From Weimeria sp002480925 (GTDB taxonomy: Bacteria > Bacillota > Clostridia > Lachnospirales > Lachnospiraceae), in assembly GCF_052064335.1 (NCBI RefSeq), contig NZ_JBQHVU010000005.1, positions 1 to 64,000 of the forward strand: a DNA stretch of 64,000 nt, written 5' to 3'. The stretch's first letter is position 1; every line of letters begins with the position of its first letter. This document shows, piece after piece, positions 6,350 through 14,185 of this stretch. Below the pieces are notes generated by a model. It was not told the origin of the DNA. It did not search any database and saw only the letters and a list, made by a program, of their open reading frames with translations. The translations under genes and the position numbers were made by a program.

Positions 6350-9300
6350 ATGTCGGAATATGACGAGATGACAAGGATGTCTAAAAGAAGTGCTATTGAC
6401 GATATGACAGGACTGCCGGGAGAAAAGGAATTTTATCAGGCAGCCCTGGTGCTCGCAAGAGAGAAGATGGACTCCGGGGAGTTCGAGAACTTCTGCCCAA
6501 CTTTTTTTAATGTCAAGAACTTTCGAGCATATAACAGATCATGCGGTATAGAGGGCGGAGACAAGGCAATCGTATTCATTGCGACCACTCTGAGGGAAAT
6601 GTTCCCGGAGGCACTTATAGGCCATTTTGCCGGGGATCATTTTGCTGCTCTTCTGCCAAGAGAGGGGATCCCGGACAGACTTGATTTGGCTATTGAAAAG
6701 ATAAATGGTTTCTTTGCAAACGCACTTATCGCGATAAAGGCAGGAGTAGTGATATATGACGGGCCGGTCGATGCAGGAGAGGTCACACATGCCTTTGATA
6801 AGGCCAAGACTGCCTGCAGGGCGGCTATGAATGATTCTGATTCATCATATGCTGTCTATTCTGAGGAAATGGATAAGGCTCTTGCTAAGAAGTATTATAT
6901 CCTCGATAATTTCGATGAAGCTCTGAAGAAGGGCTATATAAAGGTATACTATCAGCCTGTAGTCCGTACTATAACAGAACGGGTATGCAGCTTTGAGGCT
7001 CTTGCCCGCTGGGAGGATCCTAAGGAGGGGATGCTCTCTCCCGGACTTTTCATCCCTGTACTTGAGGAGTCAAGGATGATAGGAAGGCTTGATGCCTATA
7101 TCATAGAGAATGCAGCCAGACTTATCCATGACAGAATAGCAAATGGATGTGAGATGCTTCCTGTATCTATAAATCTCTCAAGACTTGATTTCTCACTGAT
7201 CGATCCTCTGGCAAGAGTCGAGGAGGCAGTGAAGAAATACGATATACCTAAGCGCTATATCCATGTCGAGATCACAGAGACAGCCGTAGCAAAGAGCAGA
7301 GGTGAGCTGGAGAAGGCCATAGAGAGCTTCAGGGAGGCCGGCTATGAGGTCTGGCTTGATGATTTCGGTTCTGAGTATTCGTCTCTTAATGCCCTGCATA
7401 ATTTCGATTTCGATATGCTAAAGATCGATATGGGATTCTTCAAGAATTTTAATGAAAAAGGAAAGAATATCATCACAAGCGTAGTATATATGGCTAAGTG
7501 TCTTGGCATCCATACCTTAGCTGAGGGTGTGGAGACCAAGGAGCAGATGGAGTTCCTCAAGAAAATAGGATGTGAGAGGATCCAGGGCTACTACTATGGC
7601 AAGCCTGAGAAATTCGAAAATGACCTGATGGAGTTCGACAGGAAGGGGCTTCTGTTTGAGACAGAGAAGGGCAGCAGGCTGCTTGAGGCAGCCGGTATGG
7701 TAAATATGGCTGACCGGTCTCCTGTAGCTATCTTTACATTCGATGGGAATCATGTAAGACTTCTTGCTGCTAATGATGTCTATTGCACAGAGCTTAAGAA
7801 GGAAGGGGTAGATGGAGTAGAGCAGGAGAATGAATATCTCTCTGATGACTGCAACAGACAGGTATCCCATATCAGAGCCTTCATGAAGAGGGTATACAAT
7901 GAGCCTGACACCTATGTCTATTTGAAGAATGACAGCTATATGAGCGTTCATGCCCAGAGGATTGCCGGGGATGAGGACGAATGGATAGGCCAGTCCTCCC
8001 TGTTTGCCCTGTCTACTGACAGACAGAAGAAGGCCTGCAGCAGGATTGATGCTCTGACGAGACATATAAGCCAGATCTTTGACGGATACTATTATATGGA
8101 TCTGGAGTCGGATCAGATAGAGGTGATCCAGCCTATGCATGTAGATATGGGTATAGGTGAGGTGATCAAGGGGATAGATGATTTCAATATAAAATATTCA
8201 AAGGAGCTTGTACACCCGGATGACAGGGAGAGATTTCTCACCTTTATAGACCCTGAGAATATTAGAACGGCTGTCAGGGATTCAGGTAAGGGTAAGTCTC
8301 AGGATCTTTTCCGTATTAAAAGGAAGTCAGGCAGATATCACTGGGTTGTATTTTCGGCTATACTCATAAAGGAGCCGGGGCAGCATGATTGCATACTTAT
8401 ATCCGAGCATGAGGACCTCTGGGAACATAAGGGCGACAGGTCCGGACTTCTGCCTGTTTTTGCTTCTTCATACAGTGTCTCTGTGCGTACGGATGTATCT
8501 GAGCAGAAGAAGGATAAAAATAAAAAACCCGTTCATTATTGGAATGGCACTATTCCTGATCGCAGAGTAGGATACAGGAGAGCATCAGACATAGCTCTTG
8601 CAGACTCGAACCAGGCTCTTCTCGGAGTTGAGGCCTGGTGTGATGATGCTATATCAATGGGACTTAGTGAGAAGGACCCGGCTGATGGTATAAGGACATC
8701 GATCGCAAGGATTGCTGAAAATCTGCTCGCAGAAAGATTCTTTATTTTTGAAGAAAGAGAGGATGGGACAGTTTCCTGTACCTATGAATGGAATGCAAAG
8801 GGCGTAGCCCCTCTTATGGCTGAGCTGTCTGGGATCAGGAAATCCGATCTCGCGCCACTGTATGAACTTTTCAATGATCATAAGGTCGCTATAATAAGAG
8901 ATTTCAATGAATTCATCAAGCTTCATCCAGATATGAAGCTGCCTGTAGCCGGAGTCAGAAATGTCATTTCCGGAAGACTTACGATCGCAGGAGAGCCGTT
9001 AGGCTTTACTGTAGTCATAAATTCTGACTCACAGAGGCTTAATTCCAATGGATATATGCTGTCTACACTGACTAATTTCCTCGCATCAATGATCTCCCAT
9101 AAGAATGTGATGAATGCGGCAGAGGACAGGACAAGAAGAGATCCGCTTACTGGCAGCTTGAACAGATCCGGACTCAGGCATTATTTCGATAATAGAACAT
9201 CCACAGGAAAGATAGGCCTTATAGTATGTGACATAAAGGGACTGAAGGATATCAACAACGCAAATGGCTATGATGCCGGAGATAAGGCCCTTGTCCGTGT

Positions 9301-9568
9301 GGCCTCTGTACTGAAGCGGATAGCCGATGCCGACCATGTCTGCCGTATAGACGGTGACTCCTTTATGGTCATTGAGGAGGATATGGACGACGCAGGCATC
9401 AGGTCTGTCGCTTCCGATATCACCAGAGCCTGCTTTGCCGAGGGTGTAAGTGTCTATTCCTCCTACTGCATCCTTACAGGCGCAGTTGATAGGAACCGCT
9501 TTGATGCCGCGCTTCTCGTGATGGAGGATGAGATCAATACCCAGCAGAGGAGAGGGGATAGGGTATAG
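6350..9568 (+). CDS. cyclic-di-GMP phosphodiesterase, GGDEF*-EAL-sensor-GGDEF* architecture
   Basis: 1072 aa, no membrane segment. Residues 15-165 are a GGDEF-like domain with a broken signature (AGDHF at 94-98). Residues 185-430 are a complete EAL domain: FEALARW (EAL at 216-218), ITET, WLDDFG, LKID and AEGVET are all present, so hydrolysis of cyclic-di-GMP is expected. A middle region of about 440-880 contains PAS-like (ELVHPDDRERF) and GAF-like segments. The last 160 residues are another GGDEF fold with signature DGDSF, also degenerate. The start at 6350 follows GGAGG; a longer TTG reading from 6278 is less likely. The degenerate domains may bind GTP or serve as regulatory modules. Confidence 0.9.
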   Translation: MSEYDEMTRMSKRSAIDDMTGLPGEKEFYQAALVLAREKMDSGEFENFCPTFFNVKNFRAYNRSCGIEGGDKAIVFIATTLREMFPEALIGHFAGDHFAALLPREGIPDRLDLAIEKINGFFANALIAIKAGVVIYDGPVDAGEVTHAFDKAKTACRAAMNDSDSSYAVYSEEMDKALAKKYYILDNFDEALKKGYIKVYYQPVVRTITERVCSFEALARWEDPKEGMLSPGLFIPVLEESRMIGRLDAYIIENAARLIHDRIANGCEMLPVSINLSRLDFSLIDPLARVEEAVKKYDIPKRYIHVEITETAVAKSRGELEKAIESFREAGYEVWLDDFGSEYSSLNALHNFDFDMLKIDMGFFKNFNEKGKNIITSVVYMAKCLGIHTLAEGVETKEQMEFLKKIGCERIQGYYYGKPEKFENDLMEFDRKGLLFETEKGSRLLEAAGMVNMADRSPVAIFTFDGNHVRLLAANDVYCTELKKEGVDGVEQENEYLSDDCNRQVSHIRAFMKRVYNEPDTYVYLKNDSYMSVHAQRIAGDEDEWIGQSSLFALSTDRQKKACSRIDALTRHISQIFDGYYYMDLESDQIEVIQPMHVDMGIGEVIKGIDDFNIKYSKELVHPDDRERFLTFIDPENIRTAVRDSGKGKSQDLFRIKRKSGRYHWVVFSAILIKEPGQHDCILISEHEDLWEHKGDRSGLLPVFASSYSVSVRTDVSEQKKDKNKKPVHYWNGTIPDRRVGYRRASDIALADSNQALLGVEAWCDDAISMGLSEKDPADGIRTSIARIAENLLAERFFIFEEREDGTVSCTYEWNAKGVAPLMAELSGIRKSDLAPLYELFNDHKVAIIRDFNEFIKLHPDMKLPVAGVRNVISGRLTIAGEPLGFTVVINSDSQRLNSNGYMLSTLTNFLASMISHKNVMNAAEDRTRRDPLTGSLNRSGLRHYFDNRTSTGKIGLIVCDIKGLKDINNANGYDAGDKALVRVASVLKRIADADHVCRIDGDSFMVIEEDMDDAGIRSVASDITRACFAEGVSVYSSYCILTGAVDRNRFDAALLVMEDEINTQQRRGDRV

Positions 9569-9604
9569 GGTCAGGTAATTGACCATATATCAAGAATCTT
9601 CTGA

Positions 9605-9985
9605 AAGCCTTCATTCACAGCAGCAGGGGTCACCTATCAGCTTACTCCGCATCTGGAAGCTGTTTCATCAGACGATAATTCGTCCGATTCGGATGATTCC
9701 GTTCCGGTTCCAGCAAAGGTGACCGGAGTAAAGATTTCTAATTCGAAGGGCCCAAGGGTCAAGGTCTCATTCACAGACCAGGATGATGCAGATGGCTACC
9801 AGATCTCATATTCATACAATGGGGTCACAAAGAAGAAGAACGTGAGAGGGGCATCGGCAAAGTTTTTCGTACCTAAGGGCAAAAATGTCACAGTGAAGGT
9901 CCGTGCCTATAACTATAACGACAAAGATGAGAAGCAGTACGGCTCCTGGTCTGCGGCCCTGAGCAAGAAGAAAGACAGGAAATAA
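9605..9985 (+). pseudogene. headless remnant of a surface protein with Fn3-like end domain
   Basis: The frame is open from a TGA at 9602 to the stop at 9985. It has no proper start and no signal peptide. It begins with an Asp/Ser-rich linker (SSDDNSSDSDDSVPVP) and continues into a beta-rich domain (KVTGVKISNSKGPRVKVSF, then FVPKGKNVTVKVRAYNYN), ending SKKKDRK. The domain matches the last 90 residues of the surface protein at 46287-47879 (VKGVKVANVKGAKVKVSW... KVTVKVKAYT... KTDRK). It therefore looks like the C-terminus of a lost paralogue. A GTG at 9719 could in principle start an 88-aa product, but without a ribosome binding site. Confidence 0.6.
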
Positions 9986-10051
9986 AAGGCAGCAGGCCTT
10001 GTTCCTGAAAAAATGTAATATGGCAGATCATTGATCAGCCGTAGCTTTAAT

Positions 10052-10090
10052 AAGCACCCGATCCAGTTGATGCTGAGTCAGGTGCTTTTT
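10052..10090 (+). terminator. probable terminator
   Basis: AAGCACC (10052-10058) pairs with GGTGCTT (10081-10087) around a long loop, followed by T residues. The stem is shorter than that of the other terminators here. Confidence 0.5.
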
Positions 10091-10243
10091 ATATCTGTTG
10101 CCAGTTCCTGCTGTGTCACCTTTGCATCTTCCCTGAAAGAGGATGGCCTTAAGCCCTATCCCCTCCCAAAGCCATTGTAATTCCTTATATTTTATGATAT
10201 CCTATTCCCGTTACATGGATTTTACAAATGGGGGTTCATTTAC

Positions 10244-11461
10244 ATGACCGAGCAGGAGAAGATCAAATATATCAAAAGACGCAACAAGCGCATGAAAAGA
10301 GCGAAGACGCGTAAGAAGAGGAGAAGGATTCTCGGCGTTACCATCGGTGTGATAGCAGCCCTGTATCTGACATTCGTGTTCTGCCCCTTACCATTTATTG
10401 CCAGATGGAGGACGGTATATATAGAGACCGCTATGACCACCAATTCGCATAAATGGCTTGCGACTATGTTTATCCCGCACTATATAATCGATAAGGTGAT
10501 GGATGAGAAGAAGGCTCAGGAGGCTTATCAGAAGAAGCTGAAGAGTAAATGGGATACGGCGGAGGTCGGAGCAGATGCTGGTACGGCAAAGACCGATGAG
10601 GAGGCTTTCTTTGACAAGTACTGGGAGCTTGATTCTGAATCCTTCAGGGACTATCTGAAAAGGGAAAGTGTCTTCCTTTCGGATGGATATAACAATCTCC
10701 TGATCGATAATATGTATCGCAATCTGCCAATCTATACAGTGGAGGGTGACAGGATCCTTGCGGTGGATGCTGCTAATAACACTATAATAATAGGTGTGAA
10801 GGGCGAGGGATATTCAGGAAAGCTGGCTATTGTAAAGAATATAAACCAGGTTTCAGTAAAGAATTCGGCCTATCTGGGTAGTCGCGGAGAGACTTGCGGA
10901 GTTTATGCGAAGAGATATGACGCTGAGGTGACTATCAATGCGAGTGCATTCAGGGATGTCGGAGGGCATGGAAGCGGTGGCCTGATACGTGGCGCCTGCG
11001 TGGAAAACGGCAGGGAGATAGGTACACCGGAAAGAGGCTACTGGAAGTTCGCCGGAGTCAGAAGCGATGGCAAGATGTATGTGAGTAATTATTATTCCAC
11101 AGACATAAGCGACTACAGATGGGGCCTGGAATTCTATCCGGCTCTTATAGTGGATGGGAAGAATGTCGTAGACGGTACCTTTGGAATGGGTATACAGCCC
11201 AGGACAGCGATCGGACAGAACAGCGCCGGAGACTTCATGATGCTTATAATAGATGGACGTCAGGTTGGCTACTCTCTTGGATGCACGGTTTCCGACTGTG
11301 AGAAGATACTGAGCCGTTATAAGGCCTATCAGGCAATAAACCTTGATGGAGGAAGCTCAGCGATCATGTGCTACAAGGGGAAGCAGATCACTAAGCCATC
11401 GAGCGTGAGCTCGCTGGGGCGTTTCCTTCCGAATGCTATAGTAGTCAGCAAAGCCAGCTGA
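10244..11461 (+). CDS. membrane-anchored phosphodiester glycosidase (NAGPA domain) protein
   Basis: 405 aa. A strongly basic N-terminus (residues 1-28, KRRNKRMKRAKTRKKRRR) and one transmembrane helix (about 29-50) place the rest outside the cell. From about residue 195 onward it matches the NAGPA/phosphodiester glycosidase fold: INASAFRD, the PRTAIGQNSAGDFMMLIIDG strand pair, and the hallmark NLDGGSSAIM. Relatives act on cell-surface or exported polysaccharide linkages; the substrate here is unknown. The gene stands alone, with terminators on both sides. Confidence 0.88.
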   Translation: MTEQEKIKYIKRRNKRMKRAKTRKKRRRILGVTIGVIAALYLTFVFCPLPFIARWRTVYIETAMTTNSHKWLATMFIPHYIIDKVMDEKKAQEAYQKKLKSKWDTAEVGADAGTAKTDEEAFFDKYWELDSESFRDYLKRESVFLSDGYNNLLIDNMYRNLPIYTVEGDRILAVDAANNTIIIGVKGEGYSGKLAIVKNINQVSVKNSAYLGSRGETCGVYAKRYDAEVTINASAFRDVGGHGSGGLIRGACVENGREIGTPERGYWKFAGVRSDGKMYVSNYYSTDISDYRWGLEFYPALIVDGKNVVDGTFGMGIQPRTAIGQNSAGDFMMLIIDGRQVGYSLGCTVSDCEKILSRYKAYQAINLDGGSSAIMCYKGKQITKPSSVSSLGRFLPNAIVVSKAS

Positions 11462-11481
11462 TGCGATAAGAAAAAATAAGG

Positions 11482-11510
11482 CGGCAGAATGATATTCTGC
11501 CGTTTTTTTT
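11482..11510 (+). terminator. terminator after the NAGPA gene
   Basis: CGGCAGAAT pairs with ATTCTGCCG around GAT, followed by eight T residues. Confidence 0.92.
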
Positions 11511-11537
11511 GATTTCAGAATAGGCTACTGAGGCTGG

Positions 11538-11570
11538 ACTGGTCATATTATTTATATTAAAACTGGTTAT
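11538..11570. promoter_or_regulatory. tandem PdxR-type operator upstream of pdxST
   Basis: ACTGGTCAT (11538) and ACTGGTTAT (11562) are direct repeats with a 24-bp period, the arrangement expected for MocR-family dimers. Further half-sites follow: ACTGGTATA at 11588, and inverted TATGACCAGA at 11625-11634 and TAATACCAGT at 11649-11658. Nearly the same 40-bp block occurs between the ECF transporter gene and the MocR gene near 61.1 kb. A likely -10 box is TATAAC at 11593-11598 with no good -35, as expected for an activated promoter. Confidence 0.75.
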
Positions 11571-11673
11571 TTTTCCCTTATCAGAAAACTGGTATAACTA
11601 TATCCATCAGATCTGAAAGAGAAATATGACCAGATGGGTTGTGATAGGTAATACCAGTTAAAGGAGGACTCAG

Positions 11674-12558
11674 ATGACAGAGAATGCTGCAGATAGGATC
11701 GAGCTGAACAGAGGGCTCGCTAAGATGCTGAAGGGCGGAGTGATAATGGATGTGACCAATCCCGAGCAGGCTAAGATAGCCGAGGCTGCAGGAGCATGTG
11801 CAGTTATGGCTCTTGAGAGGATACCGGCTGATATCAGAGCTGCCGGCGGAGTTTCAAGGATGAGTGATCCTGCCATGATAAAGGGGATTCAGGAAGCGGT
11901 TTCGATCCCTGTAATGGCCAAGTGCCGTATAGGACATTTCGTCGAGGCCCAGATACTTGAGGCGATAGAGATCGATTATATCGATGAATCAGAGGTTCTT
12001 TCTCCTGCAGATGATACCTACCATATTGATAAGACTAAGTTCAAGGTCCCATTCGTATGCGGAGCCAGGGACTTAGGTGAGGCCTTAAGGAGGATAGCCG
12101 AGGGCGCTTCTATGATCCGTACAAAGGGTGAGCCTGGAACAGGAGATGTGGTGCAGGCGGTCCGCCATATGAGGCTTATACAGAAGCAGATCCACGAGCT
12201 GACTTCGCTCCGCAGTGACGAGCTCTATGAGGCTGCAAAGGAGCTGGCTGTCCCGGTCTCACTGGTAAGCTTCGTACATGATAATGGCAAGCTTCCTGTC
12301 GTGAATTTTGCGGCCGGAGGCGTTGCTACTCCTGCTGACGCTGCCCTTATGATGCAGCTGGGAGCAGAGGGAGTCTTCGTTGGCAGCGGAATCTTCAAGT
12401 CCGGAAATCCGGAAAAGAGGGCGCAGGCTATAGTAAAGGCTGTCACAAACTTTGACAGGCCTGATATCCTTGCCAGACTGTCTGAGAATCTTGGTGAAGC
12501 TATGGTCGGGATAAATGCTGACGAAATAGCCCTTATCATGGAGGAGAGAGGAAAATGA
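11674..12558 (+). CDS. pdxS: pyridoxal 5'-phosphate synthase lyase subunit PdxS
   Basis: 294 aa, full length. It makes PLP from ribose 5-phosphate, glyceraldehyde 3-phosphate and ammonia (the DXP-independent B6 pathway) in a 12-mer carrying 12 PdxT subunits. The TIM barrel shows the first catalytic Lys in VMAKCRIGH, the second in MIRTKGEPGTGD, and the phosphate-binding GVFVGSGIFKS. AAAGGAGG lies 8 nt before the ATG. The reading frame overlaps pdxT by 4 bp (ATGA), so the two are coupled. Control is likely by the MocR protein at 61148 through the upstream repeats. Confidence 0.97.
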   Translation: MTENAADRIELNRGLAKMLKGGVIMDVTNPEQAKIAEAAGACAVMALERIPADIRAAGGVSRMSDPAMIKGIQEAVSIPVMAKCRIGHFVEAQILEAIEIDYIDESEVLSPADDTYHIDKTKFKVPFVCGARDLGEALRRIAEGASMIRTKGEPGTGDVVQAVRHMRLIQKQIHELTSLRSDELYEAAKELAVPVSLVSFVHDNGKLPVVNFAAGGVATPADAALMMQLGAEGVFVGSGIFKSGNPEKRAQAIVKAVTNFDRPDILARLSENLGEAMVGINADEIALIMEERGK

Positions 12559-13142
12559 GTAAAAGAAGGATCGGCGTCCTGGCCCTGCAGGGCGCCTTTT
12601 ATGAGCATGAGCGGATACTTGTAAGCCTCGGAGAGGACACATCAGAGGTGAGGAGAAAGGAAGATCTGAAGGGCATCAGTGCTCTTATCATACCAGGAGG
12701 CGAGAGCACGACGATAGGGAAGCTCCTTAGGGAGCTTGATATACTCGATCCCCTGAAGGTTATGATAGATAACGGACTTCCTGTGATGGGGACCTGTGCC
12801 GGAGAGATCCTTCTTGCAGATTCTGTTGATGGCAGGAAATCAGACTATATAGCAACGATACCTATGAATGTGAGAAGGAATGCATATGGACGGCAGCTGG
12901 GAAGCTTTATAGCAAATGAGGACTTTTATGGCATAGACGGAAAGGTTCCTATGTGCTTTATCCGTGCTCCATATATAGAGTCTGCAGGCCAGGGCGTAAG
13001 AGTAGTGGCAAGATGTAATGGAAGGGTAGTTGGCGTAAGGTATGACAGCCAGCTGGCTATATCCTTTCATCCTGAGATAAGCGGAGATACGAGGATACAC
13101 AGCTATTTTCTCAATTCTGTGATGCAAGGCCAGTCTCTATGA
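12555..13142 (+). CDS. pdxT: pyridoxal 5'-phosphate synthase glutaminase subunit PdxT
   Basis: 195 aa. It hydrolyses glutamine and channels ammonia to PdxS. Class I glutaminase landmarks are IPGGEST, the nucleophile elbow GTCAGEIL with its Cys, and the His/Glu pair in SFHPEISGDTRIH. Translation is coupled to pdxS through a 4-bp overlap. Its 3' end overlaps the 3' end of the convergent TetR gene by 32 bp, and its transcription terminator lies inside that gene. Confidence 0.97.
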   Translation: MSKRRIGVLALQGAFYEHERILVSLGEDTSEVRRKEDLKGISALIIPGGESTTIGKLLRELDILDPLKVMIDNGLPVMGTCAGEILLADSVDGRKSDYIATIPMNVRRNAYGRQLGSFIANEDFYGIDGKVPMCFIRAPYIESAGQGVRVVARCNGRVVGVRYDSQLAISFHPEISGDTRIHSYFLNSVMQGQSL

Positions 13143-13662
13143 TATTTGCAGACTTTTCTGCAAGCTCCTTTAATGGCTCCCGGACATCGGGAGCCTTTTT
13201 CTTCCATCTGAGATAGATCCCTGTGAGCGCTGACAGATAGCCGGTCATCAGGCTCTGGTATTTTTCTTCCCTGCAGAAATGCATGAAGAATGGGAGAGAT
13301 GTGACATCGGTGGTAAAGGAGTAGAAAAAGCCGGGATCATCCCCGTAGAGAAGCTTTTTCATAGCGGGATCATCAGTATCAAGAGCCTCGTAGTAGACCT
13401 CTATACCCAGGACCAGATCATCTGGATCTATTGCGTCAAGTTTTTCGCTGACTTTTTCAAGATAGTCCTGCTCTATTTCAAATACCAGATCATCAAGTGT
13501 CTCGAAATGTGAATAGAAGGTCTTGCGATTCAAGCCGGCATGATCCGTAATAGCTGTTATCGTAATCTTATTTTGCGGCATGCAAAGGACAAGTGCGAGA
13601 TAAGCTTCCTTAAGGATCTTATCAGATCTGCGGTGTTTCTTTTCATTTCTTTCCGTCTGCAT
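13111..13662 (-). CDS. TetR/AcrR family transcriptional regulator
   Basis: 183 aa. The N-terminal helix-turn-helix covers about residues 10-60, with the recognition region DHAGLNRKTFYSHFETLDDL, typical of TetR repressors. The rest is a helical ligand domain of unknown specificity (C-terminal TetR_C_7-like layout, FFMHFCREEKYQSL). It converges on pdxT with a 32-bp overlap and is divergent from the redox Cys gene at 13793, which is a candidate target. No clear palindrome was picked out in the intergenic region. Confidence 0.85.
   Translation of the reverse strand: MQTERNEKKHRRSDKILKEAYLALVLCMPQNKITITAITDHAGLNRKTFYSHFETLDDLVFEIEQDYLEKVSEKLDAIDPDDLVLGIEVYYEALDTDDPAMKKLLYGDDPGFFYSFTTDVTSLPFFMHFCREEKYQSLMTGYLSALTGIYLRWKKKAPDVREPLKELAEKSANIIETGLASQN
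13175..13200 (+). terminator. pdxST terminator embedded in the tetR coding region
   Basis: GGCTCCCG (13175-13182) pairs with CGGGAGCC (13188-13195) around GACAT, then TTTTT. On the plus strand it ends pdxST; on the minus strand the same bases encode part of the TetR protein. Confidence 0.8.
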
Positions 13663-13743
13663 TATTTACAGCTTCCTCTCCTGAATATATGCATTGTTTC
13701 TCCTCATTTTCTCACATTAACCTCATTATGTCAAAAATCAAGA

Positions 13744-13772
13744 TTGCTAAAAAGCGCGCAGACTACTATAAT
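13744..13772 (+). promoter_or_regulatory. promoter of the C-GCAxxG-C-C gene
   Basis: TTGCTA (13744-13749), a 17-bp spacer and a perfect TATAAT (13767-13772). Confidence 0.7.
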
Positions 13773-13792
13773 GTCAGGAAGTGAGGTGTATT

Positions 13793-14185
13793 ATGACTAT
13801 AGAAGAAAGAGCAGAAAAGGCAGCAGCTCTAAAGGCTGCCGGACAGTGTAACTGCGCCCAGGCGGTGCTTAGAGTATTTGAGGATCAGATATCTGTCTCT
13901 GATCAGGAGCTTATGAAGCTAGCGGCCGGCTTTGCGGCAGGAATGGGATGTATGGAGTCCACTTGCGGGGCGCTTATAGGAGCTGTGATGGTAGCCGGAG
14001 CCCTTACTGACGGACGGGGGACTGCTGCCCATGCCAGAAATATGCTATCGGATTTTCGGACCAGCTCCGGGGCTCTTGTCTGCAAGGACCTGAAGGGCCT
14101 TGAGACAGGAAAAGCCCTCTGCGAATGCCCGGACTGTGTGAGAAATGCGGTCCTTGCATTAGGCAGAGAGCTTAATATAGCTTAG
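13793..14185 (+). CDS. C-GCAxxG-C-C family redox protein
   Basis: 130 aa. The family name describes the visible pattern: NCAQAVLRVF near the start, GFAAGMGCMESTCGALIGA in the middle (GC...CGA...G), and the terminal CECPDCVRNA pair. Members are small, Cys-rich, putatively redox-active or metal-binding proteins of anaerobes without a defined reaction. ATG 13793 follows GAGGT. The alternative GTG 13781 adds only four residues. The stop overlaps the convergent chemoreceptor stop by 3-4 bp. Confidence 0.85.
   Translation: MTIEERAEKAAALKAAGQCNCAQAVLRVFEDQISVSDQELMKLAAGFAAGMGCMESTCGALIGAVMVAGALTDGRGTAAHARNMLSDFRTSSGALVCKDLKGLETGKALCECPDCVRNAVLALGRELNIA

Noticed and set aside
7517..8140. Long minus-strand frames opposite the EAL, GGDEF and chemoreceptor genes
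   Set aside because: They mirror codon bias of the real genes, lack ribosome binding sites and show no domain motifs.
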